This document shows positions 46,960-57,839 of a stretch of DNA of 64,000 bases, piece by piece. The DNA lies in contig OX419761.1 in the NCBI GenBank assembly GCA_948567375.1, forward strand, positions 48,672,501-48,736,500, read 5' to 3'. This DNA comes from Lunularia cruciata. Taxonomy: Eukaryota > Streptophyta > Marchantiopsida > Lunulariales > Lunulariaceae. Made by a program: the position numbers and the translations under genes. Position 1 is the first letter of the stretch, and the number at the start of each line of letters is the position of its first letter. The notes under the pieces are model-generated. The model was not told where the DNA came from. It saw only the letters and a list, made by a program, of their open reading frames with translations, and did not search any database.

Positions 46960-49400
46960 GCACAAAGTGAGGATTGTACTTGAGCTATATTGATTTGATT
47001 GCAATGTCTCTCTCAAAGAAGAAGTCTTGTATTGTATTGTATTGAAGAAGAAGAATTCTGGTAGAAGTCTAGCATTATACCAGACTTCTTTTTTGTGCTC
47101 ACATTGTGCTCTTAATTCTCACTTTGTGCTCTCAATCTTGAGGTTTGTACTTGAGTTGCATTGATTTGATTGCAATGTCTCCCACAAAGAAGAAGTCTAG
47201 TATAATACCAAATTTCTACCGGACTTCTTCTTTTGTATTGTGGTTGCCCAAACTGCTCTTGCAATTCCTTAAATTTCTCAAAGGCTCTGGTTGGTATTGT
47301 ACAGTCTCCCCTAAAGAAGAAGTCTAGTATAGAGCATTGGGCACACTACTACTATGTTGAGTATCTAATTCAACACATTTGTCTTCTTATTGTGGATTTG
47401 GGATTTTGTACACCTCTTGATGGTAGTGGAAATCAAGGAGAAGAAGAACCCAAACTTCTCCAACTTGAGAAGAAATGTGTTTGCATGGATAGAGGAGCAT
47501 TGGCAAAAAGTGCTTGGGTTAGATTCAACATCAAGGGCAAGGCACCTCAATCAAGAATGACACCAACCATTGAAAGAGATGAGAAGGAAGTTTGAATCCT
47601 CATTTAGATACAAAAGATGGGAAATGGTTGGAAGGTGCAAGGATATCATGACCCTGTTCAATGCACCATTGTCTCCTTGGTGATGAATTTGTTAGATCAT
47701 CACAATGACTTATATGAAGAACAAGCAAGCAACCTTCCTCCAATTATTGCATGAAGGCAAACCAGTAGAATGGGAAAAGATGTTTTATCATCACACCCAA
47801 GAGCTTATAGAGCAGTTACAAACAATGGGAGGACCTAATTTCCTCTCATTGCTTGTGTTGCATTTCTACATTGGGATGAGACTACTACAAAAGGAAGAGA
47901 AAAAGCTCTTCCTAATGTATTACTATCCCTTGGGGTATATTACCAAGGCCAACTAGGATATGAAGGTGAGATCAAGAAGTATAGCAATACTTTCTTGTTA
48001 TATCAAAAGATGTGCAATTGAGTGCCCATTGATAAGGCTGTTGGAGAGGGAACCATCAAACAAAGGCAGTCATGACTTTGCCAAGGACTGGGAAGGGACA
48101 CTAGCCAAACCTTTAGGTAGTGGACTCTTTGGAGGATGAGAAATCAAAGGCCCACAACAAATCTCGATAGGGAAGTGATGGAGTGTCTTACCAAGACCCA
48201 CAAGGTGGTCCTAATGAAGCCAATGTGCTCATAGCACAAGAGAAGGAAACTGTACTAGTTGTGGAAGTAACACCCCTAGAGCAAGAGAGCTCCTTCTCTA
48301 AGATTGAGGTGCCTTTTGACAAGGAAAAAGTAGAAGAAGGTGAGGGAGTGGAATTTCAATCTGCTCTCATAATAGTATTGGAGTCAAGTGGCCCAACCAG
48401 GCTGTCCTAGACCAAGGAGGTATCGTGTCTGATGATGAGGAGGATATTTTGATGTCCCAATTACAAAAGAGAACTCCTTCCCTAACACCAAAACAAGAAG
48501 AAGAGGTGGCAGTGCATGTTCTAATTTTCCCTCACAAAGACACTTGTAAGGTGGTAATTCTACCTAAAGAAGTAATGTTTGAGATTTTCCTACCCTCACT
48601 ATCCTGGGTGAGTGGAAGGTGGTTTTGGTGTGAAGAGAAAAGAAAAGGACCAGGAAGATGGAGTGTTGTTGGACATAGACCAGATTATTGTGGAATTCTC
48701 CTCTCCTAAGAGTGTTAGACTCAAGGAGATGCTTGTGAAGGAGTCTTGAATAAAAGAAGGGAACCAACAAGCACCTTAGGAGCACTAAGAGTGTAGCGTG
48801 CACCAATGATCCTTGCCTTGACTTAAGAGCTTTTGCAAGTTAGTAGAGATGCACCAACCTCACCACAAGAGGCACTTGTGCCTAAGCTGAACCCATTAGT
48901 GTACTTGAATAGACCCTTTATGTACCCTCTTAACTATCCTCCATTCTCAACTTGGGTTGTCTTTGTCATCTTGGGTTATCATTGAAGAGTTGTCCATGAT
49001 CATGGTGGGCTATGAAGATAGTGCACACATCCTCAAAGTGCAAGTAAAAAAAGAGGTGGAGATGAAGTTGAAATCCATCCTTGATACTCTAGATGAGGAA
49101 TGAAAATGAGTTCTTACAATCATGGAAGACATTGCTAATAGGCTGAAGACTCAAGTGGAATTGGCTATTACAAACAAAGCTCATCAGGCTAATCTACATG
49201 AGTTGAAGTGAAATACGCGCTTTAGAAGCCAAGACCTACTCTATTGAATAGTTAACCAAGCTTGCAAAGAAGTTGTGCAAGTATGGTGACACCAAGTTTG
49301 AGAGTGTGTCAACTAATATCCACCACAAACTAGAAGAGTATAATGAACATGTTGAGGAGCTAATTTAGAGGTGTAAAGGAGAAGGAGGGTCATGAAAGTA
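46960..49400 (+). mobile_element. Degenerate coding region of an unidentified element
   Basis: Open segments in one orientation at 47233-47595, 47705-47956, 48183-48410 and 48425-48709 are rich in Glu and Lys: GEEEPKLLQLEKK, PVEWEKMFYHHTQELIEQLQ and PFDKEKVEEGEGVE. Stops and frameshifts separate them. The first part has three diverged copies of a stretch ATGTCTCCCACAAAGAAGAA (about 46999, 47175, 47306). The look is of a retroelement gag-like or captured protein. I do not recognise the family and saw no LTR or polymerase. Confidence 0.4.
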
Positions 49401-50520
49401 GATCATGGTGTATAATACTTGTGTAATTGTAGTTTTGGACCATTGGATTGGGGAATTTATTGTAATGGGACTTCATCATGATGGGATGCCTCTATGTCAT
49501 GACATATATTGGAATTATTTGAGTAATTAAGGCTCTATAAATTAATCATTATTTTGCAAACATCTGATTATTTGGACCATTCTATCAATGTGTAGCTTGA
49601 TTCATAGTATTTTTAGAGTGTATAATAAGTGCCTCTCTGTAGGTGGTGCTACTATAGTATTTAATTTGTAACAACCAATTAGGTAGAATAAGGTTAGTCT
49701 TAATTTTTATTTATGGGGTTGTGATATCACACAATCATATATGGTACAACCCCATATGTCACCTTGACTTAATACAAGTTTAGTCAGTATGGATTGGAAT
49801 TCCATCTCATACTTGTATGTTCAAACTCATGAATGTAGTGCAATCAATTTGCTTGTGTGTTTTTGAACTTGACTTTATTGTGTGCAAAATGCTTGAGGAC
49901 CTCTTAGATCTTGAGTGTATCAATGTTGGTATGGTGTATGTTTTGTGATTTCTTAGTTGAGTAGTGGTGATAAACTCAAAGTAGGAATGCAAGTGCTGAG
50001 GTGCAAGAGAGCAATCAAACGTGTGAGTTTTGAAGAGTCAAGATGACGCATTGAGAGCCATGATGGTTGTGAGTGTGGTAAAGTATCACATGTAAAAGAA
50101 ACTCAGTGTATTGGAAAATTGTAGTATAATGGTGAGGAGTGATTTTTGGGAGGGGTAGAACACTCTCATTGGCATTGTGGTATGCATTGTATAGGTAAAT
50201 GTGAGGGAAAGACCTTTGGGGCTGATGACCAACATGACATATTGAATAATCACCTTCTAGAGTTCATACAATGAGATATCATTTTGAATGTGATTGAGTG
50301 GTTTTATTTTTGATGTAGTGTGCCACAAATGAGTACTCTACACTATTTTTGGAATTTTCCTACCCAAGAGGTTAAGTATGTAACAATAGCCGACTTATGA
50401 CAAAGTAACACTTTCCCTTCAATCCTAACCAACTCCAAACCATATCCTCATGGGATGACATGTTCTTATCAATTACATTGCAAGTATGTTGATACAAGGC
50501 TATCACAACCGCCTTCTTAG
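49401..50520. other. Unassigned AT-rich DNA
   Basis: No coding frame or element motif was recognised before the chromovirus LTR fragment at 50521. Confidence 0.3.
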
Positions 50521-50563
50521 AATACAAGCTAAGCTTATTGAGAAGCTTCCTTCTAGGAGCCGT

Positions 50564-51299
50564 TGTAATACCAAGAGCTAGCCATATGATCTAGATGTGA
50601 AATTTGGTTTAGTAATATCTAGAATGATGTTATACATGATGGTCAAAATAGATCAGATAGAAGTATCACCAAAAGAGTACTTATACTAATAGAGCAGAAA
50701 CCGAAATAGACTTGAGAACCTTAGAACCAATAGCTAGACATATGATTTAAAGGTGACAATTGGTTTGGTAATATTTGGAAGTATGTTACATATGATGTAC
50801 TAAACAGATCAGAAAGAGATATCACCAAAAGTGGACTTCTATCAATAGAGTATGAACCGAAACACACTTGAATCTTTGAAGGAAATTTCAAAGGCCTAAA
50901 CGGATGAATTAGGCGTAAAAAATATGGACTCCCCCCTCCCAAATAAAGGATATTCAGGCCGTCTATCTCCCCTGGTTTGTCTCATCAAAAGCTTTCCAAC
51001 GGTACCTTGCCCACATGATTCTGAGATCTGTACAAGAAGATTCCCTAAAAGATTCCCTCTAATCAAAGCTTGTTTGACCAACCAGATAGGACCTAGACCA
51101 ACATGTCATCCATCCAAGTAAGTAATCCAAGGGTGGAGCTTGCTGACATGTCACCTATCTGTGGCTAATCCTATAGTGGAGCTTCTTTGGAGGAAATCCT
51201 CTTTGTCTATATAATAAAGAGAATGTGTTCCTTTGGGACATCAAATGTTTGAGTGTGTAATGTGTGTTTTCTCTCTTCTGTTCTCTTTGAAGTATTACA
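50564..51299. mobile_element. 736-bp LTR-like element, copy 1
   Basis: It starts TGTAATACC and ends GTATTACA. It contains two duplicated units exactly 156 bp apart (CATATGAT at 50583 and 50739) and a TATA-like TCTATATAATAAAG near 51198. Flanking 5-mers are GCCGT and ACCGC, which could be a diverged target duplication of GCCGC. No internal domain is present, so it is probably a solo LTR. Confidence 0.7.
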
Positions 51300-51311
51300 A
51301 CCGCATACTTG

Positions 51312-52022
51312 TGTAATTCCAATAGCTAGATATATGATCTAGAGATGAAATTTGGTTTGGTAACATCTAGAAGGATGTTATACATGATGGACTAAATAGA
51401 TCAGATAGAGGTATCACTAAAAGAGTACTTCTACTAATAGGGTAAAAATAGAAATAAACTTGAAAACCTTAGAACCAATAGTTAGACATATGATCTAGAG
51501 GTGAAATTTGGTTTGGTAACATTTGGAAGGATGTTATACATGATGGACTAAATAGATCAAAAGGATGTATTAACAAAAATGTACTTCTACTAATTAGAGC
51601 AAAAACTAAAATATGCTTGAAATCTTTAGAGATAATTTTGAGTGCCTAAATAGATGCATTAGACCTTGAAATATGTAATTTCTACCCTCCAAAGGCAGAA
51701 AAGGCTGGCCTTCCCTTCCACTATTTTTCATCAAGAGCTTTCCAATGGTCCTCACCCATACAATTTAGAGATTCATACACAAATATTCTCTAAAGATTCC
51801 CTCTAGTCAACACTAATTTGACCAACCAAATAGGAACTGATCCAACATGTCATCCATGCATGCATCTAATATGAGGGTGGAGATCAATGATATGTCACAA
51901 ATCCAAGTATTTGATCCAAGGATTATGCTTCCATTGAGTGTCTCTCCTTTGGGGCATCGGAGTTTGAGTGTGAAACTTATGTTTTCTCTTCTATATTTCT
52001 CTACTATCCTTGGAACATTACA
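51312..52022. mobile_element. LTR-like element, copy 2, with a perfect 5-bp target duplication
   Basis: It starts TGTAATTCC and ends GAACATTACA, is 711 bp long, and is flanked on both sides by ACTTG (51307-51311 and 52023-52027). The duplicated units lie 156 bp apart (51329 and 51485). It is inserted only 12 bp from copy 1, in the same orientation. Confidence 0.8.
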
Positions 52023-52720
52023 ACTTGGCATGCAAGCTAAATTAGTTGGAAAGCTTCCCAAGATGCTTCCTCTTAAAAGTCACCTACTTGGCATACACAT
52101 TACCCAATACTTGGAAGGTACCAAGAAGCTTCTTAGAGGCTTCTTGAATATCCTTATAATTCTTGGCTAATTTGGTCTATTTACTACTTTGTTAGTCTTG
52201 ACTAACTTATCTGTATATTTCATATTGTTATAAGTATGGTGAATGTTGAGAAAGACACTAACTATATCTTCCATGTTTTGATTTGCACATTTGATTTGCA
52301 CATCAATTTGAGGATGATAGGTCATAAACAAAGCAAGCTTGGTGCTAAGTAGCTTGAAGAGTGCTTGCCAAAATTTACTAGTGAATCAAGGATCACAATC
52401 AAAGATGAGAACCCTTGGCATTCCATGGTGCTTGAAGGTTATGTACAAGGAAATCTTAGCAAGCATTGGAGCATCCACAATATTCACTATGGGTGCCAAG
52501 TGAATCTAATTTCTTAGTTTATCAACAAATACCATAATGGTTTTATGGCCCTAATCAATTTGGGCAAAGGGTGTGATGAGGTCAAGACTTACATATTACC
52601 ATCAAGCAACTAGGATGGGAAGGGTTGAAGTAGTCCAACCAAGTTTTGGTTGCTTATCATGTTGCATTTGCAACTCTCATGAGTTTGTTCCAAGTAGATA
52701 CTTAGATTTCAAAGAGTCTA

Positions 52721-54588
52721 TGTTAGTCAATTGTTTCCTATATAAATATAAATTCAACTAATAAAGCATTTAGTATGGAGATTTTTTATTTTGAACATAA
52801 AAAATTATTCTAGAGAAAAATTGTGATTAAAGTAATAATATAATTTCAATCAAAACACATGAAAGATAACAAAAGTTTACCTTGACGACAACCAAGTTCT
52901 CCTAGAAAAGAGTAGCAAAAATCGTTTCCACGAACCTAAAGCAGTACAAATTCATACTCGTTTCGATTCCAGTTTAAACCCTTGGTTTTGGAAACTGGAT
53001 CCTCATAGTAATTTGAAGATTTAGTTATAAAAGCTTTAAAGAAAAACTTGTTAAACTACTTCAGAATCAGTCATTATTTGGCTTGAGCTTGTATAATTTT
53101 CGATTTTGAACACGTCTTATACTTGGATACATTTTATTTTATAACAACAATTTATTTTCATATTTTATATATATATGTTTTATGGACAACTCGAAACGCT
53201 ACTTACTAGCGATTTCATGTTTTAAGATTTAAATGTTTGTCAAAAACGCGAATGTTATGCGTGGAAACAAGAGGAGTTGTGGTTACACTAAGGAGACAAA
53301 TTTTCTGCGGGGTATCAACCGGAACTCATATTGCTTTCTTGAAGTCATAAAAGTCATGATTAACACCTAGAATTTATGGAAGGATTGAGTTGAAGGACAA
53401 TCAAAGAAACTGAAAGAAACTTTTGCAAAGAAGGATGTTGAAGATGCGAAGAAGCAACTTCAATCGTCGAATGCAGATGTCAGTTAACAAGGAAGAGCTG
53501 CGGTTAATGAAACGATTTAGACAATTTAGGCAAGTTAAACAATTGAGAAAGTTTCCAGAATTAGTTCCGTTCACTTGATTCCTTTGTTGGAGACGAGGAT
53601 GGTGACCTTGTTACCACATGGCTTTGGTCCGATTTACTTTTTTCATCTTGGGTGAAAGTCGCGCAATTCGTTTGACATGAATGTTGATTGTGTATTTGCA
53701 CCTAGGTGACTGATTTCTTATGGCGCATCAACAAAATGGAAGAGTTTATTTAGGGAGACGTTATCTACGGTCAGGTGGAAGGACATTGTTGTCTATTGTG
53801 GTCAGTTGGAAGTATGTCTATTGGAAGGATAAGAATATCCTTTATTAAAATGAGAACATACTAAAAACTATGCTTTATAATTCTCCATATTGCACCAATG
53901 GGGATGCGCTTCATAATTCTCCGTACTTGCAAAACCAAAAACCACTCACATCCCACCTTACATGTGTATATGCTAACTCTCCAAAATTTAAATTTTATGA
54001 ACTTTTATAAACTTTAATTTATATCTCTATAATTTCCAAACTAAGTTCAGATGGAACTAGAATATGAAAACCAAGGGAATAAAATTCAAAATTATCAACT
54101 CATCATTCTCTTCATAAACTAATCACTCCAAACCCTAAAAAATATAAATGTCTTCATATCTTCTACTAGATTCTCTCTAACCTTCACTTTAGGTACTAAT
54201 GGAACCAAAGAAAAATTTCAAAAAAAATCAACTATTGACTCATGGGTATAAACTTATATACTCTCAAATATTCCAAAACTTCTCCTCACTCTTGCTTCTC
54301 TCCTCTCTCCCTCAATGCCTTACTTGTCCTTTGAGAGAAACCATCTTTTAAGTCTAAACATAAATTAACTTTACACAATCTAGTTTACTCTTTCCTTCAA
54401 TGCCTTCTTTGTCCTACGGGAGCAACCATCTTTTAAGTCTGAACATAAACTAATTTTACCCAAGCTAGTTTGCTAAGCATAGACTATAAATAAATAAATA
54501 AATAATTTAGTATGAGCTCTTTGAGTCCAATCCAATTTCACATTCACTACATTTACAACCCCTTTATTCTTCAACCATGTAGAACACA
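52721..54588. other. Unassigned; partly gene-like composition
   Basis: From about 53200 to 53800 base composition is closer to the genic ends, but frames are short and no family was recognised. A run of (ATAA)n lies at 54489-54506. Confidence 0.3.
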
Positions 54589-55790
54589 TGAAGGATGTGA
54601 AGACCCCATCAAGCCATTCAAGGGAGAGACAAAAGAGGTAAAATGGTGCAAGGCTCTAATAGTATTGATTTGAAATATTTGCTACCGCACCTAAGACATG
54701 CAAGTTGTAAAGTCTACAAACTACTTGGAGCATCAAAGAAGCATCACCTAATGTGATTGCTCTCTTATGGATTGCACCAATCAATGCGCTCTATAGAGCA
54801 ATGGACACACATTGTCTAAAGTATGCTCCAAAGTATGAGAGTGAGAGTGATAGCCTCTAATATCTAATATGATAAGCTCTTGCAACTCCTTGACAAATGT
54901 GTTGAATGTTGTGTCCATCACTCCATATAACTCTAAGGCTAGAGGAACAAAGAGGTGACCTCACTACATACCCCTATACTTGGAGACCTTATGTGCTACA
55001 CCATTTATCGCCCATCCAGGAGGATGAGTAATCACTCCCTTCAAAATTGCATCATGCATAAGGTCTATAACCACAACACCCACCATTGTCACCTGATCAT
55101 CTTGGACCAAGTATAAGTATACTCTGACAAGTGATGTATGAAAAGCATACTATCACTCCCTCCAACCAAGGTAACCACTCTCTCGTGCCATAGCAAACCA
55201 TATATCCTTGATGACATCATAGGTAGCTATCCTCTATCTTCCAAAAGGACACCATGTCATATGGACCATAGTAGTATCTTATGTAGAACCACACTCACAA
55301 GTGAGTAACAAAGTTGCAGACTGGTGGATCAAACCTAAGCGGAACCTCATCATTGTAGAGGAGGTGGTTAGTGCAAGTTGGAATGCCCTAATGGAAGGTT
55401 GAGCTAGGACCAAGAGCTTGCTTCCTTACCAAAGCAAGAGCAAAGATGTGCCCTAATGGCCCAAGGAATGGACGGGTCAACTAAGAGAGAATGTAGTATA
55501 TGTTGACATTGTCACTCCATCAAGGAAGATTGCAAACCTTTGGTCCAATCTGATGGTAGTGAAGCAAAGGATGGAAGGTCCTCTTGTGCTCTTGGAGATA
55601 GACCATCTCTTATTTGCCGCAATAACACTTGGAGAAAAAAAGATCCCTCCTCCACCTCTATCATATATGTATCCAAAATTGGCCTATCAGCAACCACCAA
55701 ATGGGAGGAAAGTAGAAGTGCCAAGACAGCCTAACTACCCAAAAGTGCTTTAGGCGCCATCTCCTCCATAGATAATAGGCCTACAACTTT
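54589..55790 (-). mobile_element. LINE-like element, copy D (internally deleted)
   Basis: On the minus strand it begins with sequence matching copy E at about 59100-59330 (HLVVADRPILDTY, EDLPSFASLPSDWTKGLQSS), then jumps to the C-terminal end and the shared 3' tail near 54600 (GGCTTGATGGGGTCTTCACA on the minus strand). Stops and deletions make it inactive. Confidence 0.75.
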
Positions 55791-55929
55791 GCATGAGATT
55801 GGTAGAGATGTTTATCTATGTTTTGGATCCCATGTCACACACTCAAATGTCCTTGGTTTGATGATATCACCAAAGACTCCCATTATCCTCTTATAAAAAG
55901 CTCTCAAATGTGATAGGAAAGTCAAGAAT

Positions 55930-56165
55930 TTGATCCAATTTCACGTATGAGATATTATAGATTTGAAAATTTTGATCCAATTTCACATTTCAGAGCACTT
56001 ACAACCATTCATGTTTTTACTCTTGTATGGCATGTTATTATTAACCATCACTTGACCCTTGATAATGGGATTCTTTGATTTCAGAGGTCTAGAACCATGT
56101 GGAAAGTAGCTTATTTTACATCTATATGTAAACTAGCTTTCTCCTTAGCACATTGTATTTTGTAG
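55930..56165. repeat. Unclassified repeat, second copy at about 60290-60530
   Basis: Shared text in order: TTTGATCC, a variable stretch, AATGGGATTCTTTG/AATGGAATTCTCTG, GGAAAGTAGCTTATTT/CGTAAAGTAGCTTATTT and GTAAACTAGCTTTCTCC. The copies follow LINE copies D and E. A related part precedes copy D (54525-54590). Confidence 0.55.
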
Positions 56166-56432
56166 ATTTCATTTATTGATGTGCAAAGCAATCAACATAA
56201 TGAGTAGGGTAGCAATCTAGCCAACAAAAAATAAGGAATTAATCACGCTTGGGGGATTTTATGGAAAATCATAAATAACACCTAACATGCCTAACATGTC
56301 GTAGAGAGCTTGAGTAGACAATAAACCTAACATGTGCAGATTCCTAATGCTAATCTAAAGTCTAACTAAAAATATACAAGTTTAAATTGAGTTTAGTAAT
56401 ATCATAACATTTATACACCTTCTCTCCCTACG

Positions 56433-56468
56433 AATTGCAAGTGCAGGTTGTAAGCTGCACTTGCAATT
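56433..56468. repeat. Perfect 14-bp inverted repeat
   Basis: AATTGCAAGTGCAG (56433-56446), an 8-base spacer and its exact reverse complement (56455-56468). Confidence 0.9.
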
Positions 56469-56840
56469 GGTTATTTTACAAGCACTAAAACAATTTACAA
56501 TAGGGGTTTCACTTTGGAAATTTATGGGAGGGGTGCACCTCCCGTAAGTAGTTCTATGGGGTTTCATAAATGAATTTTAGTCTTTTCATGAACACGGTCT
56601 TAATAATTTAGAGTTTAGACTAATTATTGGTTGGATGCAAATTTCAGGTCAAATGTTTGCGGTCCCCAATAAGTTGACCCAAAGTTGTGGTCTATGAGAC
56701 TTTTGTTGACTATAGAAACTTAAGGGTTCTGAAAATCATGATCTATTAACATTTAGAGGGTTATGAGAGGTGCTCCTATAAAAACCAAAAATTCTCCTTT
56801 CACATCTTGTCTTGTAAAAATCTATGGGACATCTCATAGG

Positions 56841-57008
56841 CCTCTTGTAAATTTTATTTATGACCACAAATTTGGCTATCTGAATACCCCTAATATCTCA
56901 TGTAAATTTTATTATGACCACAAATTTGGCTAATTGAATACCCCTAATATCTCATGTAAATTTTATTATGACCACAAATTTGGCTAATTTAATACCCCTA
57001 ATATCTCA
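56841..57008. repeat. About 54-bp unit, three tandem copies
   Basis: Units with GTAAATTTTATTATGACCAC and TGAATACCCCTAATATCTCA start at about 56847, 56902 and 56956. The last two are nearly identical. Confidence 0.9.
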
Positions 57009-57839
57009 AATTCATGCAAGACTTGAGGTACAGCAATTGTACCAAGAGATCAATCATAGATTCTGGTCTAAAGAGACTTTTGTTGCTTGTAATATGGTAC
57101 TTGTAGTACTTTTTTCCAACATCCAAGACCAAGTCTTCTTCTTTCTTGAGTCACATCTCATTGTCCTAATCATTGGAATTGAGAATCAAGAGAAGATAGG
57201 TGATGAAAATCGATATCAAATTGAAGATGAATCAATCATAGATGTAGAGGCTACTTTGGCAGCTTGTTGCCTCACATTTTGATCACTTAGTTATCCAACA
57301 GATTTGGAATTGTCAACAAATTTATTAGATTTCCTTGTCCATGTCTATTCCATAGGCTTCCACAAACATTCCATGATGAAGCTAGATAGGCTTTTTTCTT
57401 ACCACTTGATCGATTGACTTGTGATCCGTGGATGAGTTAGTGTGGTTCTTATTCCTCTTACTCTCACAATGGTATCTTTTTTATACAAAAGGGAGACATG
57501 TAGGGCAAAGAGAGCTGACTACTAGATTTTTCAAATTCAAGCAGGAGAATTGAGCTACCCTATATGAGACATCTGTACTAGTTGCACGTCATGGGAGATA
57601 AGGTTCAGCCACAAGATATTATAGATTCCACTAGATTATGATGGTGTAGGATATAAGGTCAGGCAAGAGAGTGTAGTAGAGCAACTCAAGCCCTACATCC
57701 TCTTGTCTATGGCTAGTCCCAATGATTAGACTATCTCTTCCTTATGTTTTTTATATTCTATTATAGGAGAAGGAGTACCACTAGAGGTCTTAGACTATTA
57801 GCCCGAGTAGCTTTTATGTCTTGATAATTGATTTTTATG

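Larger units (their letters stand above)
50521..52720 (-). mobile_element. Chromovirus copy 3: LTR interrupted by two other LTRs, fused to integrase remnant
   Basis: LTR tandem-repeat sequence (AATACAAGCTAAGCTTATTG...) starts at 50521, breaks at 50563 and resumes at 52023 (ACTTGGCATGCAAGCTAAAT), running to the LTR start near 52232 (TTATAACAATA on the minus strand). It joins directly to integrase-region DNA (52236-52720) that aligns with 42170-42680. The polypurine tract, chromodomain and integrase C-terminus are deleted. The break is filled by the two LTR-like elements listed next. Confidence 0.75.
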
